Assembly (NCBI GenBank): GCA_001789725.1
Contig: MGAM01000009.1
Location: 1-54,813 of the forward strand
Reading direction: 5' to 3'
Length of the DNA: 54,813 bases
Source of the DNA: Candidatus Roizmanbacteria bacterium RIFCSPLOWO2_01_FULL_39_19
Lineage (GTDB): Bacteria; Patescibacteriota; Microgenomatia; UBA1406; HO2-37-13b
The notes under the pieces are model-generated. The model did not search any database. It saw only the letters and a program-made list of their open reading frames with translations, and had not been told where the DNA came from. Positions within the stretch are counted from its first letter, which is position 1, and every line of letters starts with the position of its first letter. The position numbers were made by a program, and so were the translations under genes. Below are positions 47,411 through 54,813 of this stretch, piece after piece.

Positions 47411-47821
47411 ATGACAATACTATTGATCGTACTGGCTCTATTGCTGACTCCGAAAATTTATGCCCAGTCGCAAGTTAACGTAGAGACTCGAGTTGAGTCA
47501 AACAGTAATGTTGAGGTTAATACTTCTGTAAAAAGAGACTCTTCAACCTATAGAAAAGTAGAAATTGATGTTAATGGCGAAAAACAAACCTTTGAAAGCA
47601 ATGAACCGGGGAGTGACTCAATCAAGGTTGAATCTAAAAATGGCAAAACAACAGTCATAAAAACTAAAAATAATCAGATAAATGTATCAATTACACCTAT
47701 AAATTCGCCAACTTATGATATTGAAAAAAACATTAATAAAGAATTCGATAAAATTCCCCAAACCTCACTTTCTCAATATATAATCAACTGGATAAAAGAC
47801 TTATTTAAGAAAATTTTCTAG
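47411..47821 (+). CDS. Small secreted hypothetical protein
   Basis: Signal peptide MTILLIVLALLLTPKIYAQ, repetitive V/N/T N-terminus, amphipathic C-terminus. Confidence 0.55.
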   Translation: MTILLIVLALLLTPKIYAQSQVNVETRVESNSNVEVNTSVKRDSSTYRKVEIDVNGEKQTFESNEPGSDSIKVESKNGKTTVIKTKNNQINVSITPINSPTYDIEKNINKEFDKIPQTSLSQYIINWIKDLFKKIF

Positions 47822-50099
47822 TAAAAATCACCCCCGTTGCAAATCCCAGAGCATAAGACATAAGCACGATCATTAAAATACTCAAACCCTTCGTGTTTAT
47901 CCCGTCAAGTATATCGCCTACATTATTGGGTTTATCTTTTAACTTGTCTTTTTCATTTGCTCCAAGAATCATTCTTTCCTTATTTAATTTCAATTCCCTA
48001 TGAAAGGTTTTAATATTCCTCTTATCAAGATAATAGTAGGAAGTTGGCCTGTTGGCTAGACTTAAAGGACTTTGAGTGGGAGTTGCCTGTTGGTTGGAGT
48101 TTGAGTTTTGGGTTGTTGTCACATTGAGAGGGACTATATTTGTGGTTGCTGACGATTGGTTGTCATCTTTATTTGGCTCAACAGTTTGGGTTGAAATGGT
48201 TGCTGAGTTAATAATGTCAACCGGCGCGTTATTATTAATCTTTACGACCATTGTTATGACTCCTGTTTGGTTGGGGACAATCTCACCAAGTGAGAATGTC
48301 AGTGTACTGTCTTTTTTTGAGTAGTCGTAATTTGAAGACACAATATCTACTCCGTTTGGTAATGTGTCAACAAGTTTAACTTGTTTAGCCGAGGTTTGGC
48401 CAGAATTTGCAAAATATAGCGAGTAAGTAATCTGATCACCAACTTGGGCGGTCTTAGCGTTTACCTCTTTCTTAAGCACCAGGTCCGGTCGAGGAAAGAT
48501 AATGTTGCCAAAGAAGTCATCAAAAAGATTAATTACTGCAAAATACCAGTTATTACCAATTACGCTTAAGTTTACTATGTTAAAAATGTTGGCAAGCGTT
48601 GTTGCATCTCCGGTGGTTATTTGCGGGTTAAACATGCTGGCACTATTGCTGCCAGTGTTTGCGTTAAGATCGATGTTATTGATGATTGCTGCGTTATTTA
48701 GTGTCTCAACATCTAATATTGACGTAAATTGTCCGGAGTCACTAGCAACCACATCGTCGCCTGTATTTAACAATTGCAACTCTTGATCATCGGCAAGTTG
48801 AAGATTGGATGTTGAGGGCAGTTTGGCATATAGAATGAAGTAATCGTCTCCTTCAATAAATTCCCCATCCCAACCAATGACTTTGCCTTTAAAGTGGCCC
48901 AGATGATTGACTCTCACATATGAAAAGTTACTGTCAACAAAATTCATGTTAGCCATGTCAATTGTATTAATAGCGCTGTCGTTGTCCCCAACATCAATCA
49001 GAAGTTGATTGTCAAAGCTGATTGAGTCAAAAATTGAATTGAGACCAGTATTGCTATCTGTTGTCACTATAGTTGACAGTATTGCTGAGTTGCTGGCAGT
49101 TACATCAACCAATTTACTTTGCGTTGAATAGACGGTATTTGATAAGTTATCGCCAGAATTTGAAGCGACTGAACTGGCACTATTTTGGCTGCCTTTGGTA
49201 ATAAAGTCAATTTCGTAAGGAAGCACTAATGACCCAGTCCCACCTTTGAAGAAGTTGAATAGTGCAAACAATCCACAGTTGCCGATTAAGTTGGTGTTGG
49301 CAACGTTGGCAATATTGGCCGTTGAGGTTGCGTCTCCGGTCGTCAGTTCAACACCACTGCCAATGTTATCAACGGCTCTGTTATGGCCGGTCTCAGATGT
49401 TAGAGTAATGTTGTTGGTGATTGTCGCATCATTTGTTGTGTAAACCCCAACATTTTGTTCTATCTGGTCACTATTTAATAAAGTCACATTATTGCCGGTA
49501 TTTTCATTAAACTGAATATCTCCCGCTATGCTCTCGTCAAACGGCTGGCAGGATGAAATATTGGACAAATTTAGATCAGAGTTTAAAGGAGTAAAAAGAT
49601 TGTGAATTATTGGTTGGACGTTTAAACCAACAACATTTGTGTTAACAATTGTTGCAATTGTAGCTGTAGCATCAACGTTTCCTGTTGTTAAAGTCACCGG
49701 GCCGGTAAGACTGATATTATCTGACACGCTATTGCCTCCAGTTGTCGAGTAAACGTCAGTATCGCGAATTACTACGGTGTTATTGTCAGTCTCAACTTTA
49801 ATATTTAAAAGAGCGCTGTCTGAAGAGATGACGTTAACATTATCAGCCGTGTTAACGGTTGCCGAACCTGTTGAATCTCCCGGGTAATTGAGTGAATCGT
49901 ACTCAGTTTCATAAAGAAAACTTTCATCCGTACTGTGAAATTGCGTAGTGTCTGTTGGAGTCGGCGTTATCACTGTTTGGGTGGGCGTTGGAGTCGGCTC
50001 TTCGGGAAGTTCTTCAGATAAAACAGTTAAAGGAGTAATAAAAAACAGTAGAATTAAAATGACCGATATTATTTTAATAAATACAACATTTTTTATCAT
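47805..50099 (-). CDS. Surface protein: Asn/Thr-rich repeats, DUF11 domain, C-terminal TM anchor
   Basis: Signal peptide; NTGxN/TGDAT repeat modules; PDLVLKKEVNAKTAQVGDQITYSLYFANSG...VKLVDTLPNGV (DUF11); TM LSILMIVLMSYALGFATGVIFTRK. Confidence 0.8.
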   Translation of the reverse strand: MIKNVVFIKIISVILILLFFITPLTVLSEELPEEPTPTPTQTVITPTPTDTTQFHSTDESFLYETEYDSLNYPGDSTGSATVNTADNVNVISSDSALLNIKVETDNNTVVIRDTDVYSTTGGNSVSDNISLTGPVTLTTGNVDATATIATIVNTNVVGLNVQPIIHNLFTPLNSDLNLSNISSCQPFDESIAGDIQFNENTGNNVTLLNSDQIEQNVGVYTTNDATITNNITLTSETGHNRAVDNIGSGVELTTGDATSTANIANVANTNLIGNCGLFALFNFFKGGTGSLVLPYEIDFITKGSQNSASSVASNSGDNLSNTVYSTQSKLVDVTASNSAILSTIVTTDSNTGLNSIFDSISFDNQLLIDVGDNDSAINTIDMANMNFVDSNFSYVRVNHLGHFKGKVIGWDGEFIEGDDYFILYAKLPSTSNLQLADDQELQLLNTGDDVVASDSGQFTSILDVETLNNAAIINNIDLNANTGSNSASMFNPQITTGDATTLANIFNIVNLSVIGNNWYFAVINLFDDFFGNIIFPRPDLVLKKEVNAKTAQVGDQITYSLYFANSGQTSAKQVKLVDTLPNGVDIVSSNYDYSKKDSTLTFSLGEIVPNQTGVITMVVKINNNAPVDIINSATISTQTVEPNKDDNQSSATTNIVPLNVTTTQNSNSNQQATPTQSPLSLANRPTSYYYLDKRNIKTFHRELKLNKERMILGANEKDKLKDKPNNVGDILDGINTKGLSILMIVLMSYALGFATGVIFTRKFS

Positions 50100-50102
50100 A
50101 TA

Positions 50103-50119
50103 GGCCCTTGAATAGGGCC
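50103..50119. promoter_or_regulatory. Palindrome GGCCCT-ATTCA-AGGGCC at predicted transcription start
   Basis: Perfect 6-bp arms between the -10 box and ATG 50099. Confidence 0.6.
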
Positions 50120-50120
50120 G

Positions 50121-50149
50121 ATTATACCATGACTGGCTTTAAGTATCAA
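50121..50149 (-). promoter_or_regulatory. Promoter of 50099 surface gene
   Basis: Minus strand TTGATA-17 nt-TATAAT. Confidence 0.7.
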
Positions 50150-50171
50150 TCCTATAGACAAGATTTTTTTG

Positions 50172-50210
50172 ACAAAAGAAAACCCCGCCTCCCCCTTAGG
50201 TTTGGCGGGG
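50172..50210 (-). terminator. Rho-independent terminator downstream of 50267-51526 gene
   Basis: Minus strand CCCCGCC-loop-GGCGGGG followed by TTTTCTTTTG. Confidence 0.75.
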
Positions 50211-50266
50211 TCGGTTGTCTTTAATTTTTTCTAGATCTAAAAAAAATACTTTAAAAATCTGGAAAA

Positions 50267-51526
50267 TTAAAGCAACAATACAAGCAAAGCAAGAAGTGAC
50301 AATGAATTGTTGCCAATTAAGGCAGCATTATTATTGACACCACTCATGCCTTGTGCAGTTCCACCAGCGTTGCCTCCTACTAAAGTAAGGGTTCCGCCGA
50401 TGTTGTCAACTAAGACATTAAACCCGTTGTTCGAGTTGGTCCACTGAGCTTGGAAACCCCAAAGGGTATTTAAAGCTGCAGTGTTGGCATTAGTATTATC
50501 GGTTGAGCTGGTTACGATCAAAGGAGCGAAACCAGTGTTAACGATAGTGCTTAATGTACCACCCATTGGCAAAGATGAGCCAACAGAAACACCAACCATG
50601 TTGTTATTGGCGTTACTCAAACCCTGAGTTACGCCGGCAACGTTAGATCCAATGCCTAGCGCTCCGCCACCAATGTTGTCTGCTAACACATTGAAACCAA
50701 GGTTTTGGTTGATCTTTGACTTTTGCCACAATGACAAATAGTTTGAGGTATATGTGTTGACATTAGTGTTGGTGCTTGATGTCCCGACGAAGGTCAATTT
50801 ATCACCGGTGTTTGTGATGTTTGAGCAAGTGCCACCAAGGCATGGTGCACAAACCAAACAACCGACTTGTCCTGTTGAGGTTGGAGCGTGGATAGCTACA
50901 CCTACAACATTTTCATTGACACCACTTACATTCTGGTTAACTGAGGCGCTGTTGCCTCCGGTAACAGCCAAAATTGGCGAACCAATATTGTCGGTAACTA
51001 CATTATTACCTCCATTTTGGTTGATAGATGAAAATTCACCGATGCGGGCACGATTAACGGCGCTTGTATTAACGTTAGTTGTAACGGAGTCGTTGGTTAC
51101 AACGAGAACGTTATTTCCGGTGTTAACAAGATTTGTACCGTTATTTGCTTGGCTGTTTGCATCAACCGACACACCAACAACGTTATTGTTAATGTCTGAT
51201 GCTGACTGATTGACAGTGGCGGTGTTTGAACCGACCTGCAAGCCAACTCCGCCAGATACTGGCGCACAAGGGTTGCAAAGACTGCCAACAGCGATGTTAC
51301 CATCAATTACGTTACCTCCTCCATTTTGATTGATGGATGATACTTGAGTGATGGAAGCATCGTTTGAAACTGATGTATTAACATTAGTTGTTGTTGATGA
51401 TGTCGTTGTGACAACAGCATTATCACCGCTATTTAAAATAGTGGTTTGGGTTGTAGCGAATGCTGGTGCTGCTGCGGTTGCAACAACAACTGCAAAAGCT
51501 GCTACAGTTGCGATTATCTTTCTCAT
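50267..51526 (-). CDS. Secreted Asn/Thr-rich beta-repeat surface protein (S-layer-like candidate)
   Basis: Signal peptide MRKIIATVAAFAVVVATAAAPAFA; four ~95-aa modules NTGxN...NTxxxN...INQNxGxNVxxDNIG...N.NxxGV; ATG 51526 preceded by AAAGGGGGTGA. Confidence 0.75.
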   Translation of the reverse strand: MRKIIATVAAFAVVVATAAAPAFATTQTTILNSGDNAVVTTTSSTTTNVNTSVSNDASITQVSSINQNGGGNVIDGNIAVGSLCNPCAPVSGGVGLQVGSNTATVNQSASDINNNVVGVSVDANSQANNGTNLVNTGNNVLVVTNDSVTTNVNTSAVNRARIGEFSSINQNGGNNVVTDNIGSPILAVTGGNSASVNQNVSGVNENVVGVAIHAPTSTGQVGCLVCAPCLGGTCSNITNTGDKLTFVGTSSTNTNVNTYTSNYLSLWQKSKINQNLGFNVLADNIGGGALGIGSNVAGVTQGLSNANNNMVGVSVGSSLPMGGTLSTIVNTGFAPLIVTSSTDNTNANTAALNTLWGFQAQWTNSNNGFNVLVDNIGGTLTLVGGNAGGTAQGMSGVNNNAALIGNNSLSLLALLVLLL

Positions 51527-51534
51527 ATATTCTT

Positions 51535-51545
51535 TCACCCCCTTT
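51535..51545 (-). promoter_or_regulatory. Strong Shine-Dalgarno AAAGGGGGTGA
   Basis: 8-nt spacing to ATG 51526. Confidence 0.75.
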
Positions 51546-51587
51546 CTTATTGAGTATTATTAACTTCTAAAAGCAAAACAATAACTT

Positions 51588-51689
51588 TCCACTTGGCGCA
51601 CTACTTCGTCAGAATCTGCGGGACTCGACAACGTACGACATTTAAGTACGTCTTACTCGTTCCTCGATTCTTCCTCGTATTGCATCCAA
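51588..51689 (-). repeat. Copy B of dispersed ~100-bp structured element
   Basis: Reverse complement matches 37730-37830; same nested stem. Confidence 0.85.
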
Positions 51690-51701
51690 CTGAGAAAGTC
51701 A

Positions 51702-53702
51702 TTAACTTATATTCTTATTATTCTTAATATTAAACTTTTGTAATTTCCTGCCAACTGCCAATGTTGCTGTAATTATTCCAAGTAACACGACTGTGTCCTC
51801 AGCCCCCGTCGCCGGAAGTCTCTTTGCTTTTGCTCCAAGAATCTTGTCAACTTTCTTAGCGGTAGCCGCTGCCAAGGTTTGGATAGTATAGGCAACTCCG
51901 CTCACTGATGCTTGTGTGTTGTTATTGTTGTTCGGGTCACTACTGTCATTTGGATCTTGGGCAGTTTGTGTTTGTTGAGATGTTGCAGGAGTTGTTGTGG
52001 GGAATGACGTTGGTAAAATTGGGGCTTTGACTGATTCGAAAAGCGGATCATTGGCTGCCGATGCAATCGGGTCGCCAACCGTTGTCTCATTTGAATTTCC
52101 TGATGCAGCCATATTAACGCTTAGGTCATTGTTGCCGGTTTTGACAAATCCGGCAGATCCACCTATTGAAAGATTGTCAGATACATCGTTCCCGCCCGTA
52201 TTTTGTTTTGTATAGACTCTTTGATTAAGATCTAAGGAGTTTGTTTGGTTAATATTAATATTTGTAATTTTATTTGAGGTTGTGCCAACGTTAACATTAT
52301 TTCCCGAGTTAACGAGGTTGGTTGTGTTCCCAGACCCTGAGTTTAAAGTTGCTGACGGTTCGTTAATTGTTGTTGAATTATCATTGACTTGAGCCTCCAT
52401 AGTAACATTGATAATTGCATCCCCTGTTGTAATGATTCCGGCGTTGCCATTTATTGCGATATTTCTATTGGCCGCGTTGTTCCCCGTATCCGCTACAGCA
52501 TTGACCTGTTGGGTAACTGTTGCGTTATTAGCGCTGTTAACGGTTGTTGATGAGTTGCAATTTGTGCTGTTTGAAACATTTATGTTGTCTCCCGTGTTGC
52601 CTACATTCGTGTTTGTGTCACCACAACGGCCTCTTCCATTGATATTAGTTGAGTTGCTATTAGCAACGGCTCTCATATTAACATTCACAACGGCATCCTG
52701 AGTGGTGATAACTCCGGCGTCTCCATTTATTGCGATATTATTGCTGACATCGTTGCTTCCGGTTGAAGCAATACAGTTTGATGCATTAACTAAGTTTCCT
52801 AAAGATTTTTCCGACACTCCGCAAGTTTGGGCGATGAGAGCCCTATTTTCGTTAGTGATGATAAGATAGTGGTTTTGGTTGGCAACCGACGTTGCGTTAA
52901 ACATGTTGCCACCGTTTAAGATATAGATCGATGCACCCGACCCCGGCCCGCCATTACTTGAAGTTCCGCCAACGATTGCTACATTGCCGTTTGCTGCAAC
53001 GAGATAATTTGTATTAATTGATGTATTCCCAGTTATTATTACTCCAGCCATCCCGCCAATTGCGATATTGCCACGAGCTTTATTATTGCCAGAATTTGCT
53101 GTTGCGTTTGTTCCCTGATGGATTACCGCCCAATTGCTTTGATTAATAAATAATGTGTCAGTGCCGGATGAGGAGGTTGTAGTTGTCATATTATTCCCGG
53201 TATTAGCTACGTTAGTATTGTTTCCGGTACTAGATCCACTTCCATTCACGGTTGTAGAGTTGTTATTTGCTGATGCTACGGCAGTGACATTAATAATAGC
53301 ATCTCCCGTTTTGATAATTCCGGCGTTGCCATTTATCGCAATGTTGCGCTCAGCCTCATTATTTCCTGTATTTGCATACGCATCAGCCTGCTGATCGATG
53401 TTGGCGTTATTGGCGCTGTTAACGTTTGTATTAGAGTCTTGATCACTCGATGTGTTTGTATTGACATTATCACCGGTGTTTGCAACGTTCGTGTCATTTG
53501 CAGGATTTGCTGGGGTTGTGTCTGGGGAGATCTGTGGATTTGGATTAATATTAATTGTCGAAACTGTGTTTTGGATCTGCGTTGAAATCGAGGAGTTTAG
53601 GCTGCTGTCAGGAGCTTCCGTTGCAGCAACAAACGGTGAGTATGTAAAAATAATAGTAACTATTGAGCTAATTGCTATTACTTTATTGAGTATTTTTGCC
53701 AT
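51702..53702 (-). CDS. LPXTG-type surface protein with tandem Asn/Thr-rich modules
   Basis: Signal peptide; about five modules with GNNxAxxNIAINGNAGIITTGDAIINV; C-terminus LPATGAEDTVVLLGIITATLAVGRKLQK. Confidence 0.82.
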   Translation of the reverse strand: MAKILNKVIAISSIVTIIFTYSPFVAATEAPDSSLNSSISTQIQNTVSTININPNPQISPDTTPANPANDTNVANTGDNVNTNTSSDQDSNTNVNSANNANIDQQADAYANTGNNEAERNIAINGNAGIIKTGDAIINVTAVASANNNSTTVNGSGSSTGNNTNVANTGNNMTTTTSSSGTDTLFINQSNWAVIHQGTNATANSGNNKARGNIAIGGMAGVIITGNTSINTNYLVAANGNVAIVGGTSSNGGPGSGASIYILNGGNMFNATSVANQNHYLIITNENRALIAQTCGVSEKSLGNLVNASNCIASTGSNDVSNNIAINGDAGVITTQDAVVNVNMRAVANSNSTNINGRGRCGDTNTNVGNTGDNINVSNSTNCNSSTTVNSANNATVTQQVNAVADTGNNAANRNIAINGNAGIITTGDAIINVTMEAQVNDNSTTINEPSATLNSGSGNTTNLVNSGNNVNVGTTSNKITNININQTNSLDLNQRVYTKQNTGGNDVSDNLSIGGSAGFVKTGNNDLSVNMAASGNSNETTVGDPIASAANDPLFESVKAPILPTSFPTTTPATSQQTQTAQDPNDSSDPNNNNNTQASVSGVAYTIQTLAAATAKKVDKILGAKAKRLPATGAEDTVVLLGIITATLAVGRKLQKFNIKNNKNIS
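52130..53400 (-). repeat. Tandem coding repeats (module core AINGNAGIITTGDA)
   Basis: Related core near 52150, 52440, 52715, 53045 and 53320, about 275-330 nt apart. Confidence 0.7.
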
Positions 53703-53746
53703 TTTATAAGGATATTTTATTGATTATTTTTTCAGATTACACGGTC

Positions 53747-53775
53747 ATTGTACTAACGTGAATTTTCACTGTCAA
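53747..53775 (-). promoter_or_regulatory. Promoter of 53702 surface gene, with dyad in spacer
   Basis: Minus strand TTGACA-17 nt-TACAAT; spacer contains GTGAA-AA-TTCAC. Confidence 0.75.
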
Positions 53776-53982
53776 TATGACATCTTTATTACTTTTTGTC
53801 ATTATTTGAAGCTATTTATATACGACCTATATTATTCATACCAATGCAGTATTAATGACATCTTAATATCTCCTTGATATTCAGACAAGGTCAAGAAAGA
53901 GTCTCCTATAATAAATAACATCATATGTGAGCCTTGATAAAAACGGGTAAGAAGAATGTAAGAAATTTAAAAGAAGACATTT

Positions 53983-54813
53983 CTAAAATTCACACGACAG
54001 TTTCATTTCCCCGTCACATGTATCAATCCCTGTATATCCATTTATAGAGTCAACCCCGGCATCTCCTATAATGGTGTCGTTGCCAGCGCCACCATTGAGA
54101 GAATCGTTTCCATTATTCCCACGGATTTGATCGTTGTCGCCTTCTCCGTAGATAGAATCCTGATCGTCACCGCCCGAGATGATGTCATCCCCTGGTCCGC
54201 CCCAAATGCTGTCAATTCCAGCCTCACCCTGTACTGCATCATTCCCAGCTTCCGATCGTATGCTGTCCTTCCCGGCGCCACCAGCGATTATGTCATTTCC
54301 GTTGCCTGCCAAGATGCTGTCATTACCCGTCCCGCCCACAATGCAATCATCTCCGTCACCAGAGACAATAATGTCATTCTCCTCAAGTGCGATTATAAGA
54401 TCATTACCCGGAGTTCCTTGCAGAATGTCTCGTTTCTCAGTCCCAAAAATCGGATTGCCACTAAATGTAATTAATGAGCATTCAATTGGTACAGCAACTA
54501 TGATGCCAATTTTTAGGTCAAAGATTAATTGTCTATCTTGAAATTCATTACCAGACTGCGTGTTGAATGTTGCAGTAAACGTATATATAGTTGATGCACC
54601 ACTGGCTAGATTTGAGAGAAAAATGCCATCAATTGCAGCGCTTTCGGTAAAAAAATCCTGTAGTGTCTTTGGACCTGTTAGGCTGGTTCCACCGTAAATG
54701 TCAGACCCGCCCTCGGATATGACAAATGAGAAAGCACTTGCAAGTATTCCTGATTCTGATGTTTTGATACCTCTTACTGAGACAGGACGAGAAGATGCGG
54801 CATCATTATTGAC
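53983..54813 (-). CDS. Secreted protein with TasA/camelysin-like region and RTX calcium-binding repeats (5' end off window)
   Basis: Frame is open from the stop at 53983 to the right edge: ...FSFVISEGGSDIYGGTSLTGPKTLQDFFTE...LASGASTIYTFTATFNTQSGNEFQDRQLIFDLKIG...GGTGNDSILAGNGNDIIAGGAGKDSI.... Confidence 0.8.
   Translation of the reverse strand, partial: VNNDAASSRPVSVRGIKTSESGILASAFSFVISEGGSDIYGGTSLTGPKTLQDFFTESAAIDGIFLSNLASGASTIYTFTATFNTQSGNEFQDRQLIFDLKIGIIVAVPIECSLITFSGNPIFGTEKRDILQGTPGNDLIIALEENDIIVSGDGDDCIVGGTGNDSILAGNGNDIIAGGAGKDSIRSEAGNDAVQGEAGIDSIWGGPGDDIISGGDDQDSIYGEGDNDQIRGNNGNDSLNGGAGNDTIIGDAGVDSINGYTGIDTCDGEMKLSCEF

Noticed and set aside
50754-51209. 151-aa and similar V/L/T-rich antisense ORFs over the surface genes (also 48076-48324, 52408-52701, 53155-53394)
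   Set aside because: They are mirror frames of low-complexity Asn/Thr/Gly codons, with no SD, promoter or recognised domain.
51702-53702. Regular repeats as a CRISPR array
   Set aside because: Period is about 275-330 nt, repeats are diverged and in frame within one ORF; no short exact repeats with unique spacers. No CRISPR or cas gene seen anywhere in the window.
53983-54339. 118-aa ORF as a complete small RTX protein
   Set aside because: Manual translation shows the same frame is open to the right window edge with no stop; it is the C-terminus of a larger truncated protein.

Overview
The window reads as a chromosomal segment from a bacterium of probable Candidate Phyla Radiation affiliation (Microgenomates-like by gene content; inference only), using the standard bacterial code. 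From left to right it contains: (i) a left-truncated IS30-family transposase; (ii) a polyprenyl sugar transferase, a DUF4012 protein and RecO; (iii) a minus-strand exopolysaccharide/glycan locus of about 11 genes (ManC, GT4 and GT2 glycosyltransferases, an acyltransferase, a GT39-like membrane protein, an O-antigen ligase-like protein); (iv) an accessory patch with two orphan genes and a REP-associated tyrosine transposase (RAYT) flanked by 14-bp inverted repeats; (v) glyS and small membrane/kinase genes; (vi) a long dcw cluster mraZ-rsmH-ftsL-ftsI-murE-murC-murB-murA-dgkA-mraY-murL-murD-ftsW-murG-ftsQ-ftsA-ftsZ followed by ileS-rodA-rplU-rpmA-parB-like; (vii) lepB and tRNA-Val(CAC); (viii) a minus-strand surface-protein locus of three paralogous Asn/Thr-rich repeat proteins (one with an LPATG signal, one with a DUF11 domain and TM anchor) and a right-truncated protein with a TasA/camelysin-like region and RTX repeats. 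The observations I rate highest are: (a) a dispersed ~100-bp element present twice (37730-37830 + and 51588-51689 -) that folds into a common stem with a compensatory substitution, a candidate undescribed structured RNA or mobile repeat; (b) recurrent -10 boxes 6-9 nt before start codons, implying pervasive leaderless transcription; (c) a MurL-MurD pair inside the dcw cluster, implying a MurL-type route to D-Glu; (d) the surface-protein cluster, with palindromic operator-like promoters. All calls are from reading the sequence; no database search was run.
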